From NCBI GenBank assembly GCA_964616755.1, contig CAZTSI010000001.1, positions 102,146 to 166,145 of the forward strand: a stretch of DNA of 64,000 nt, written 5' to 3'. The translations under genes and the position numbers were made by a program. This document shows positions 53,059-61,596 of this stretch, piece after piece. The notes under the pieces are model-generated. The model was not told the DNA's origin. It was given only the letters and a program-made list of their open reading frames with translations, and searched no databases. Source of the stretch: CAYNFR01 sp964616755 (GTDB taxonomy: Bacteria; Bacteroidota; Bacteroidia; Chitinophagales; Saprospiraceae). Every line of letters begins with the position of its first letter. Within the stretch, counting starts at the first letter, position 1.

Positions 53059-54594
53059 ATGTTCAAAAGAAAAGGTATGCAATCAAAAAAGTCATTATTG
53101 GTGATACTTGATGGTTGGGGATTGGGCCAAGAACCTAAAGCTGATGCCATACAGCAAGCTTCAACGCCATTTTTTGATCATTTAATGCTGCGTTTCCCGA
53201 ATGCAGCGCTTATAACTTATGGCTTGGAAGTGGGTCTGCCAGAAGGTCAAATGGGCAATAGCGAAGTAGGTCATCTAAATATAGGTGCCGGAAGAGTGGT
53301 GTATCAAGAGTTAGCACGAATCAACAAAGCCATCAAAGATGATACGCTTCAAAATGAGCCTGTACTCAAAGCAGCCCTGCTCCGTGGACAAGAAGAAGGA
53401 CGCAAGTTTCATCTGCTAGGCTTACTGTCGGATGGAGGTGTCCATTCTCATATAGAGCATTTGATAGCCCTATCAACTATTATCTCTAATGCCGGTATTA
53501 CAAATCTAAAAGTTCATGGCTTTTTAGATGGTAGAGATACAGATCCTTTTGGTGGAGCCGCATATTTAGAGTATTTCAATTCAGCCCTTCAAACAAAGGG
53601 TATTAAAATATCTACCATTATTGGACGCTATTACGCCATGGACAGAGACAATCGCTGGGAACGAATAAAAAAAGCCTACGATCTTTTGGTTTCCGGGGTT
53701 GGACAACAAGTGGATGATTTGGCCGAAGCTATTCGACATCAATATACTTTAGGTTTAACCGACGAATTTATGATTCCGATGGTGATTGATACGGATGCTA
53801 TCATCGAAGAAGGAGATGTGGTTTTGTTTGCTAACTTTAGAACAGATCGCCCAAGACAACTCACCAAAGCTTTGACACAACAAGACTTTCCCACTTTTGA
53901 CATGAAGGCCTTGCCTCTTCATTTTTTCACGATGACAGAATATGATGAGACGTACCGAAATGTCCACGTCATTTATACTAAGGATAAATTGGCCATGACC
54001 ATTGGGGAGGCCATCGCGCAACAGGGATTGAGCCAATTACGTATTGCCGAAACAGAAAAGTACCCGCATGTTACCTTCTTTTTCTCAGGAGGAAGGGAGG
54101 AAGCTTTTGAACATGAACAAAGAATTTTAATCCCTTCTCCAAAAGTCGCTACCTATGATCTTGAACCTGAAATGAGCGCCGAAGAAATAACCACCCATGC
54201 ATGTGATGCAATACGTCTACAAAGCCCAGATTTCATTTGCCTCAATTTTGCCAATACCGATATGGTTGGTCACACGGGCGATTTTCAGGCCGCAATGGTT
54301 GCCGCAACCACCGTCGACCATTGCCTTAAAACCTTAGTAGACTGCGCCCTTGAACACGACTATGAGATAATTATTATCGCTGATCACGGTAATTCCGACT
54401 ACATGATCAATGAAGATGGTAGCCCTAATACAGCGCATACTACTAACCCCGTACCCATTATTTACGTTTCTAATCAGCCGAGGTCATCGCACTTGAAGTC
54501 AGGTAAGCTAGCCGATATAGCACCGACCTTACTTCATTTAATGGGACTACCTATTCCTAAAGAGATGACTGGCAACATATTAATCGAAAATTAG
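53059..54594 (+). CDS. gpmI: 2,3-bisphosphoglycerate-independent phosphoglycerate mutase
   Basis: The enzyme interconverts 3- and 2-phosphoglycerate in glycolysis using two manganese ions. The catalytic Ser68 lies in QMGNSEVGHLNIGAGR; other metal motifs are LLVILDGWG at the start and IIADHGNSDYM near the end; FANTDMVGHTGDF is also present. At 511 residues it has family length. ATG 53077 (MQSKKSLLVILDGW) may be the true start; the six residues before it add nothing recognisable. The TMEM220-like gene follows after 6 nt. Confidence 0.96.
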   Translation: MFKRKGMQSKKSLLVILDGWGLGQEPKADAIQQASTPFFDHLMLRFPNAALITYGLEVGLPEGQMGNSEVGHLNIGAGRVVYQELARINKAIKDDTLQNEPVLKAALLRGQEEGRKFHLLGLLSDGGVHSHIEHLIALSTIISNAGITNLKVHGFLDGRDTDPFGGAAYLEYFNSALQTKGIKISTIIGRYYAMDRDNRWERIKKAYDLLVSGVGQQVDDLAEAIRHQYTLGLTDEFMIPMVIDTDAIIEEGDVVLFANFRTDRPRQLTKALTQQDFPTFDMKALPLHFFTMTEYDETYRNVHVIYTKDKLAMTIGEAIAQQGLSQLRIAETEKYPHVTFFFSGGREEAFEHEQRILIPSPKVATYDLEPEMSAEEITTHACDAIRLQSPDFICLNFANTDMVGHTGDFQAAMVAATTVDHCLKTLVDCALEHDYEIIIIADHGNSDYMINEDGSPNTAHTTNPVPIIYVSNQPRSSHLKSGKLADIAPTLLHLMGLPIPKEMTGNILIEN

Positions 54595-54600
54595 CTCGCC

Positions 54601-54975
54601 ATGAAAAATGCCTGGTTACATCTAGTTTTAGCTTTACTCTTCGCCTTATTTGCAATCGTACAGTATAATGATGCTGACTGGTATATTTGGATACCGATTT
54701 ATGCCACCGTAACATTAAGCTCCGGTTTATATTATTTTAATCGCAACCCATTCCAATTATCACTACTTATTGGTTTGGGCGTATTGGCTTATGCGGTTCG
54801 GTATGTTCCGAGCATAATATCATGGATAAAAATGGGATTGCCAACCATTGTTAATGAAATGAAAGCTGATCAGCCATATGTCGAAGATGTACGTGAATTT
54901 TTAGGCTTATTGTTAGTCGGGTTGTTCCAACTTTATTACTTTTTCAAGCAAAAGAAGCGAGCAAATTTGTCTTAG
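54601..54975 (+). CDS. TMEM220-like membrane protein
   Basis: A 124-residue protein with about four membrane helices. FALFAIVQYNDADWYIWIPIY near residues 14-34 is the marker of the transmembrane-220 family (QYNDPDxxxW), also found in animals. The function is unknown. It lies 6 nt after gpmI and is likely co-transcribed. Confidence 0.85.
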   Translation: MKNAWLHLVLALLFALFAIVQYNDADWYIWIPIYATVTLSSGLYYFNRNPFQLSLLIGLGVLAYAVRYVPSIISWIKMGLPTIVNEMKADQPYVEDVREFLGLLLVGLFQLYYFFKQKKRANLS

Positions 54976-55100
54976 AGGCGGTAATTAAATACATAATTAG
55001 CCATTTAAAATCCTCATTTCGTATTTTTGATGTTGTACTCGAACACTAGACTTATGATACCACATCTTATGTCGGGCACGAAATATATCAATACTAACAG

Positions 55101-56387
55101 GTGACGATAAGCGAAGATTTATTGCATTATATATGGAAGACCAAAGCCTTTGATCTAAAAGACTTAAAGACAACGGATGGTCGTTTATTGCAAATCACGC
55201 ATTTTGGTCATCATAACCAAAACGCCGGGCCTGACTTTTTATCGGGAAGAATAAAGATTGATTCGATCGAATGGGCCGGACATATCGAATTACATGTGTT
55301 CTCTTCGGACTGGATTGCGCATAAGCATCAAGAGGATATTGCATACGCTAATACGATTCTACATGTTGTCTTGCACAATGATATACAAATAAAGTATCCA
55401 GATAATACTGCTATGCCTACACTGGAACTCCATGGCCGAATTCAAGAGAAATCGCTTGTCAACTACAATCGCCTTTTTCAACGAGCACAATGGATTCCTT
55501 GTGAAAGGTTAATTCGAGACGTCAGTAGCATGAACAAAACGGAGATGACACAGCAAGCGCTAATAGATCGAATGATCGAAAAAAGTGATGGACTATTGAA
55601 GGAACTAAACAGCCTAAATGGTCATTGGCATGAATTAATTTACCGCCGCATTGCTTGGTCTCTTGGCCTTTCAGTCAATGGAGACGCTTTGTTGGAATTG
55701 GCTACTAGAACTCCTTATTCGATTGTACAAAAGCATCGCGACAATTTGATCCAATTAGAGGCGCTGATGTTTGGGCAGTCAGGGCTTCTAATGACAGAAA
55801 AAGAAGATGCCCATCTCACTCTATTAAAAGGCGAATATGGTTTTCTACAGCAGAAGTATCAATTGAACCCTATGAATGCAGGGCAATGGAAGTTTTCTAA
55901 AATGTTACCTGCTGGATTTCCGACGATTCGCATCGCCCAATTTGCAAATCTACTCCATCAATACAATCATTTGGATCAACTTTTATTTGAAACGGACACC
56001 CTTTCTCTCCAAAAAACCTTCGAGATAAATACATCAGATTACTGGCTGTATCATTATCGGTTTGGCACGGAGACAGCTCGAAGACCAAAGGTTTTGGGTC
56101 GACAAAAAATAAATATTATTCTCATCAACGCGGCGGCACCTCTTCTCTTTGCTTATGGCAGTTATCACAATGAATCTGGCTGGAAAGAAAAGGCCGTTGA
56201 TCTTCTCTGCAATATACCTAGTGAAAAAAATGCTATTATTGACAAATGGAAAACATTGGGTATGCCTTCCGATAATGCTGCAGATAGTCAAGGATTGTTA
56301 GCATTAAAGAAGTCGTATTGTGCTCAAAGTAGATGTTTACATTGTCGTATCGGACACTCTATTATGAATGAATCTTCCATACAATGA
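55101..56387 (+). CDS. DUF2851 family protein
   Basis: A 428-residue protein of a family frequent in Bacteroidota. Marker stretches are LLHYIWKTKAFD at the start, HHNQNAGPDFLSGRIKI, WAGHIELHVFSSDWIAHKH and YANTILHVVLHND. The C-terminal CAQSRCLHCRIGH holds three closely spaced cysteines. The function is unknown; the GPDF..ARI-like core suggests a nuclease-type or hydrolase fold but that is a guess. The start is GTG 55101. It overlaps lpxK by 4 nt (ATGA). Confidence 0.87.
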   Translation: MTISEDLLHYIWKTKAFDLKDLKTTDGRLLQITHFGHHNQNAGPDFLSGRIKIDSIEWAGHIELHVFSSDWIAHKHQEDIAYANTILHVVLHNDIQIKYPDNTAMPTLELHGRIQEKSLVNYNRLFQRAQWIPCERLIRDVSSMNKTEMTQQALIDRMIEKSDGLLKELNSLNGHWHELIYRRIAWSLGLSVNGDALLELATRTPYSIVQKHRDNLIQLEALMFGQSGLLMTEKEDAHLTLLKGEYGFLQQKYQLNPMNAGQWKFSKMLPAGFPTIRIAQFANLLHQYNHLDQLLFETDTLSLQKTFEINTSDYWLYHYRFGTETARRPKVLGRQKINIILINAAAPLLFAYGSYHNESGWKEKAVDLLCNIPSEKNAIIDKWKTLGMPSDNAADSQGLLALKKSYCAQSRCLHCRIGHSIMNESSIQ

Positions 56388-57442
56388 TTCAATCTTTCCT
56401 GATTAAAATTCTCGTTTCACCGATAAGTGTTATTTACGGTATAAGTATTTGGTTTAGAAACCTCTCCTATGATTTGGGCATAGTCAAGACTTCACAATTT
56501 AATATTCCGGTCATAGGGATCGGAAACCTTAGTATGGGGGGCGCCGGAAAGACTCCACATATCGAATATCTCATCCGCTTGCTCAGCCCTTACCTGTCTG
56601 TTGCCACGCTAAGTCGTGGTTATAAGCGCAAAACGGTAGGCTTCTTGATAGTAGGTGCACAAGACTCCGCCTTAACAGTGGGCGATGAGCCTTTCATGTA
56701 TCATTTGAAACACAAGAATATTACTGTATCCGTTGCAGAGAGTCGCTCATTGGGCATTCCACAATTGTTAAGTGCTAATCCTGACATAAAGACAATTTTG
56801 CTGGATGATCATTTTCAGCATAGATCAGTCCAAGCAGGTTTAAGTATATTATTAACAGATTATTCAAATCCATACGATAAAGATTTTTTGCTACCTGTGG
56901 GCCAATTAAGAGAATGGCCAATGGCTGCAAAGCGCGCAGACATCATTATTGTCACCAAATGCCCTCCAGCATTGGACATTTCAGAGCAAAAAGCTTGGAA
57001 ACATCGACTAAAAGTGACGCAAAATCAACAAATCCATTTCTCATATTATCACTATCTCGAGCCCTACAGTATCTTAACTGGAGAACGAAGAAATATTTCT
57101 TCGTTTGATAATGTACTACTTCTCAGCTCTATAGCTAACGTGGCATATCTGCACTCCTATCTTGTCTCTAAAGTGAATAAAGTAGAATTGGCAACATACG
57201 AAGATCACCATCTTTATACACCACATGAGGTATCCATCCTTAATCTTAGACTGCAACAATTATCGGGCAATGCGGCAATAATTTCGACGGAAAAAGATGC
57301 CACAAGGCTTATGCTTCATAAGGATTATATAGTAGCGCAGCAGCTCAACATCTTTCTATTACCAATAGAAGTGCGTTTTGTCCAAAATGCTGAAAGCTTT
57401 GATGATAAGGTGAAAGATTTTCTCCTAAATTTCAAGGTGTGA
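56384..57442 (+). CDS. lpxK: tetraacyldisaccharide 4'-kinase LpxK
   Basis: LpxK phosphorylates the 4' position of the lipid A disaccharide. One N-terminal membrane-associated helix is followed by the Walker A IGNLSMGGAGKTPHI (46-60, Lys56). Further motifs are ATLSRGYKRKT, VGDEPFMYH and LLDDHFQHR (catalytic Asp region), and DYSNPYDKDFLLPVGQLREW. At 352 residues it has the usual length. It is coupled to the upstream DUF2851 gene and overlaps the downstream Wzi-like gene by 4 nt (GTGA). Confidence 0.95.
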   Translation: MIQSFLIKILVSPISVIYGISIWFRNLSYDLGIVKTSQFNIPVIGIGNLSMGGAGKTPHIEYLIRLLSPYLSVATLSRGYKRKTVGFLIVGAQDSALTVGDEPFMYHLKHKNITVSVAESRSLGIPQLLSANPDIKTILLDDHFQHRSVQAGLSILLTDYSNPYDKDFLLPVGQLREWPMAAKRADIIIVTKCPPALDISEQKAWKHRLKVTQNQQIHFSYYHYLEPYSILTGERRNISSFDNVLLLSSIANVAYLHSYLVSKVNKVELATYEDHHLYTPHEVSILNLRLQQLSGNAAIISTEKDATRLMLHKDYIVAQQLNIFLLPIEVRFVQNAESFDDKVKDFLLNFKV

Positions 57443-59136
57443 AAATAAATCGGACGTCAGCCTTTGTCATAATTACACTATTCAGCCTTAGACCTTGTAT
57501 TGGACAGTATAGCAATGCGGAAAGAAATGAACGGGTAGAACGATGGATGGATAGACTTGACATTATGTACGACCTTTCTCCCTCTTATCATTTTGCCCTC
57601 AAATATCAAGATCGCGAACGCATCCACCGCTGGCTGAATGATTCATCCACTTTACACTTGGAGAATATTGACGCGGCTGATCTAAAAGATTGGCTCATGA
57701 ATTTTAATGAAACGACCGCAAGATTAGATAGCACCATTAGTGCACCTTCAAGTCAAAGAAAGGGTGGTCTTTCTGCCTTCTATCACAATCCGCAGCATTT
57801 ATTGACGGTACATGTCCCGAACTTTTCGATGAGTATCGACCCCTTATTGATGATAAGTTTGGGAAAAGAGATAAACAATGATGTACCTATCATACAAAAC
57901 ACGCGCGGACTGCGCATTAGAGGTCGTATTGATAACAAAATTTATTTTCATACGGAGATACTCGAAACCCAAAGAAGCTTTCAAACTTTTCTAACAGAGC
58001 GAATTGAAGAAATTAATGCCATCCCTGGTCAAGGGTTTTATCGTGATTTCAGCTCGAAGATATTCAACAACTGGCAGGGCTATGATTATTTGAATTCTCA
58101 AGCACATATAGGCTTCAAGCTGAGTACGTCAATAGATTTTCAGCTCGGACATGGCAGACAATTCATTGGTCATGGTATGAGATCAATGTTGTTGAGTGAT
58201 TTTGCACACAACTACTTCTATGCTCGTTTGTCGACACAAGTGTGGAAGTTTCACTACCAAAATATTTTTACTGAACTCTCATCCGTTAGCGGCAAGCAAT
58301 TGCCCGGAAATATTGTAATTCCTAAAAAGTATATGGCCGCCCATTACTTAGACTTTAATGTTAGTCCGAATTTTAGCATAGGCTTCTATGAGGCTGTCAT
58401 CTTTAGCCGATCCGACAGATTTGAGTTGCAATACCTCAATCCTGTCATTCTTTATCGCAGTGTCGAACTAATGTTAGATAGTCCGGACAATGTACTGATA
58501 GGTCTAAATAGTCGGCTAAATATAGCCTCAACCCTGCAACTGTACAGCCAAGTCATGGTGGATGAACTGAAAATCTCAGAACTCTTTGCCGGAAATGGAT
58601 GGTGGGGCAATAAAATAGCTTTTCAATTCGGCCTCAAATATCCGAGCGCCTTTGGTGTCACACATTGGGATATCCAAGCAGAATATAATGCAGCACGCCC
58701 ATTTACTTATACACATCGTGTGACCGACGCCTCTAATCAATTGATTCCGAGCTACAGTCATTATAATCAAGCCTTGGCTCACCCTTTGGGTGCAAAATTT
58801 AAAGAGTGGATACTTAGACAACATTTTCGACCTCACCGGCGGCTTGGGTTAAGAAGTGATTTGTATTTTATTCAATTTGATCAAGGGGAAGGACATGATA
58901 TATTAACCTCCTATGAAAAGCGTACGCGCGATCTGGGTTATTATATTTTAGAATCTGAGCGAGCCAGTCGTTGGATACTGGATTTGAATGCCGATTATGA
59001 ATTATTTCCTAATTACTTTTTGACGTTTCAATATCGATATCAAAGGGCCGCGGGCGCTCCCTTAAAAGAAAATCAGCCCCATTTTGTATCTTTTGGCATC
59101 AGCGCAAACCTGTGGCAAGATGCCTTGGCATATTAA
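57439..59136 (+). CDS. Wzi-like capsule-assembly outer-membrane protein
   Basis: A 565-residue protein with a signal peptide (to about residue 22, PCIGQ) and a long beta-barrel-like pattern of alternating residues from about 110 to the aromatic end (SANLWQDALAY). Segments such as FQLGHGRQFIGHGMRSMLLSDFAHNYFYARLS and EAVIFSRSDRFELQYLNPVILY resemble the capsule assembly Wzi family. Wzi binds surface polysaccharide to the outer membrane. The coupling with lpxK supports a role at the LPS or capsule layer. The start GTG 57439 overlaps the lpxK stop. Confidence 0.78.
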   Translation: MKINRTSAFVIITLFSLRPCIGQYSNAERNERVERWMDRLDIMYDLSPSYHFALKYQDRERIHRWLNDSSTLHLENIDAADLKDWLMNFNETTARLDSTISAPSSQRKGGLSAFYHNPQHLLTVHVPNFSMSIDPLLMISLGKEINNDVPIIQNTRGLRIRGRIDNKIYFHTEILETQRSFQTFLTERIEEINAIPGQGFYRDFSSKIFNNWQGYDYLNSQAHIGFKLSTSIDFQLGHGRQFIGHGMRSMLLSDFAHNYFYARLSTQVWKFHYQNIFTELSSVSGKQLPGNIVIPKKYMAAHYLDFNVSPNFSIGFYEAVIFSRSDRFELQYLNPVILYRSVELMLDSPDNVLIGLNSRLNIASTLQLYSQVMVDELKISELFAGNGWWGNKIAFQFGLKYPSAFGVTHWDIQAEYNAARPFTYTHRVTDASNQLIPSYSHYNQALAHPLGAKFKEWILRQHFRPHRRLGLRSDLYFIQFDQGEGHDILTSYEKRTRDLGYYILESERASRWILDLNADYELFPNYFLTFQYRYQRAAGAPLKENQPHFVSFGISANLWQDALAY

Positions 59137-59212
59137 TTTCTAAAAAAAATATAAAAAAACATATTAAAAGTTTTAATAATATGTAAATCGTTCTTATACT
59201 TGTCCTATCAAA

Positions 59213-59241
59213 GCGAAAGCGTGCTGAATACTTTCGTTTTT
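59213..59241 (+). terminator. terminator after the lpxK-Wzi operon
   Basis: A 7-bp stem with one G-T pair (59213-59219 with 59231-59237, 11-nt loop) followed by TTTTT. Confidence 0.55.
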
Positions 59242-59361
59242 ATCTATCCCAATAGACAGTTTAAATCCCAATTTAACAGCAAGAAGTAGGCGATCCATTC
59301 TATGTTATTACATAGCCACATCGTTGACATATTGACTAATATTATTTAAACTGAACGACTG

Positions 59362-61347
59362 ATGAAAACTACACGTCTTTATTTGGCGCTAATCGTGTGC
59401 CTATTATTCGCTGGAGCTGTACGCGCCCAGGTAAAAATTGGGGATAACCCCTTGATGGTTGGCGACAACCGTGTTTGGGAGGCAGAAAAAGCCGATACCC
59501 TTGTCATTTTGACTGACGCACTTGAATGGGGTCGTACCGTCAATAAGACTACTAATGCCACAGGAGATGCCATAATGATGAAATTATTTGGCTACGGTCT
59601 AGGTCAGTTTAATACTGTGCCTCAATCCTATTTCTTAGGTACTGACCTTCAAGGTAGAATGGTTGAATTCCCCTTAACATTTGATCTTTTAACCAATTCT
59701 TCCACGGCTACCCTGTCATTAAACAATGGTATAAGTAATTTTATATCAGTAGATTTAACTGCCTTAGATAGTGTTTTCTCCACGAATACTCAATTGACAA
59801 ATGCCATTACGACTCTTGAGACACAGATTAATGACTCGCAAGCAGCTGATGGTGACACTTTAACTGGAAATGAATGGATAAACCTCATGCAAGTAACCGA
59901 ACTCGCGGACTCTTTAATCCTAGAAATAACAGAAAACATCACAGGTGTCGGTCCTACACATACTACCCGGGTTGAGTTAGGGTATGCCGTGTCCATCTAT
60001 TTACAAGACACTTTTCAACAAATACGGAACGAAATAGCTGATACAGCCGAGGCATTGCGCAATGGAACATTCTACAAAGCAGATGGCTTTTTTGATGAAG
60101 ATAGAACTGTGACTGGGGCTGGACATAGTCTGAGCTATGTAGGTGTCGATTCGTTGACATTTAGCAATGCCAATTTCACATTAAATACGACAGGCACAAC
60201 GGATGTAACCTCTGGCGGAGATGTATCGGTGACTAGTACGGCAGGAGATGTGGATGTCAGTGGGGTCAATCTGTCGACAACCTCGACAGGCACAACGGAT
60301 GTAACCTCTGGCGGAGATGTATCGGTGACTAGTACGGCAGGAGATGTGGATGTCAGTGGGGTCAATCTGTCGACAACCTCGACAGGTACAACAGATGTGA
60401 CCTCTGGCGGAAATGTATCGGTGACTAGTACCACTGGGGATATCACAGTTCAAGCTACATCAGGTGTAGTCAATATCTCAGGGGACTCGCTCATCTTGTC
60501 AGGACCAATAAGTAATAATTCTTACGGTACTGGAACTAACACAGGCGCCGAGGCGTACATCCTTGCCGTGGATGCAGCTGGTAACTTTATTGAAGTTGAT
60601 ATTGCTGCCATTGGAGGTGATGCCACCTTGAGCAGTCCAGTAGATTTAGATGAAGATGGTACCTACGAGACTACCGTTGATGAAGCCATACAGGCGCTCG
60701 CAAGAGAAATTGACAGTACGATTTACAATTATGACGGTACACTTCAAGCAAACCGATACATGACTATGGCAACTCGAAACTTATACTTTGTGGATGGCGC
60801 AGATACCACAGTAATCACCAGTGATGGCAGAATGGCTATTGGTCGCGGAACCGTAACGAACGCTTTGATGCCAGGTCGCGAAATCAAACTAGATGTAAAC
60901 GGCGATATCCTAGCAATGCAGATCCACTCTAGTTCCGATGAACGATTTAAGAAGAACATCGTCAAAGTAGAAGGAGCTTTAGAAAAAGTAATGGCCATCA
61001 ATGGTGTTACCTATGACTTTAGAATTGAAGAGTTTAAAGATCGTAACTTCCCGGACTCGAAGCAACTTGGCTTTATTGCTCAGAATGTCGAATCTGTTAT
61101 GCCAGAAGTAGTGAAAACTAATGGTGATGGCTTTAAAGCAGTAGATTATGCCAAATTGACGGCACTCCTCAATGAAGCCATCAAGGAACAACAATTACAA
61201 ATTCAAGACCAATCAATGACGATATCTAAGCAGCAGGCAATGATCGATGCAGTATTGCATCAAAATGTCCAATTAACTACAGATATCAAAGAAATAAAAT
61301 CGCTTCTTTTAACTAAAAGCGCAGCTACCCAAGTCAGCGAGGAGTAG
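59362..61347 (+). CDS. secreted repetitive surface protein with S74 intramolecular chaperone domain
   Basis: A 661-residue protein. Signal peptide (to about residue 22, GAVRA), the stretch QVKIGDNPLMVGDN, then a helical, coiled-coil-like part (TNAITTLETQINDS). A beta-repeat region of 32-residue units follows at 277-358 (TTGTTDVTSGGDVSVTSTAG-type), then a tail-fibre-like segment (DGRMAIGRGTVTNALMPG). The C-terminal 130 residues are a Peptidase_S74 domain (SSDERFKKNIVKVEGALEKV, LGFIAQNVESVMPEVV, DYAKLTALLNEAIKEQ), which trimerises fibres and cleaves itself off in phage tailspikes. A trimeric surface fibre is the likely form. Confidence 0.82.
   Translation: MKTTRLYLALIVCLLFAGAVRAQVKIGDNPLMVGDNRVWEAEKADTLVILTDALEWGRTVNKTTNATGDAIMMKLFGYGLGQFNTVPQSYFLGTDLQGRMVEFPLTFDLLTNSSTATLSLNNGISNFISVDLTALDSVFSTNTQLTNAITTLETQINDSQAADGDTLTGNEWINLMQVTELADSLILEITENITGVGPTHTTRVELGYAVSIYLQDTFQQIRNEIADTAEALRNGTFYKADGFFDEDRTVTGAGHSLSYVGVDSLTFSNANFTLNTTGTTDVTSGGDVSVTSTAGDVDVSGVNLSTTSTGTTDVTSGGDVSVTSTAGDVDVSGVNLSTTSTGTTDVTSGGNVSVTSTTGDITVQATSGVVNISGDSLILSGPISNNSYGTGTNTGAEAYILAVDAAGNFIEVDIAAIGGDATLSSPVDLDEDGTYETTVDEAIQALAREIDSTIYNYDGTLQANRYMTMATRNLYFVDGADTTVITSDGRMAIGRGTVTNALMPGREIKLDVNGDILAMQIHSSSDERFKKNIVKVEGALEKVMAINGVTYDFRIEEFKDRNFPDSKQLGFIAQNVESVMPEVVKTNGDGFKAVDYAKLTALLNEAIKEQQLQIQDQSMTISKQQAMIDAVLHQNVQLTTDIKEIKSLLLTKSAATQVSEE
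60190..60437 (+). repeat. 96-bp tandem repeat, 2.6 copies
   Basis: Units begin at 60190, 60286 and 60382 (period exactly 96 bp, 32 codons). The first two are identical as far as I can read; the third diverges after about 55 bp. It encodes the TGTTDVTSGG.VSVTST.GDV.V units of the S74 surface protein. Confidence 0.9.
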
Positions 61348-61375
61348 GAATTAGTCTTTATTTAGTCGTTAGCCG

Positions 61376-61405
61376 AAGGGTAGTGCATCATATGTACTAC
61401 CCTTT
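61376..61405 (+). terminator. terminator after the S74 surface protein
   Basis: A perfect 9-bp stem (AAGGGTAGT 61376-61384 with 61396-61404, 11-nt loop), then TTATGCTTTTT. Confidence 0.75.
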
Positions 61406-61596
61406 ATGCTTTTTAGTACTCTAAAAGAACAATTAGAAAGTGTTAAATATGCAAACTGTGTTCATATATGTTAACAAAAATAATATATATAAAAAACTTA
61501 TATCTATTTTTACGCCAACGACCGCTCTGAAGATTTCATTTGGAAGATGAAATTTCTGTGTGCCGACAGAACAGAGTTTAAGAAGTGAGCCGGAGA

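Noticed and set aside
60190..60437. Possible CRISPR array
   Set aside because: The 96-bp units are contiguous, without unique spacers, and lie in frame inside a gene.
60135..60446. Minus-strand frames with Pro/Val/Thr repeats
   Set aside because: They are the opposite strand of the 96-bp tandem repeats in the S74 surface gene.
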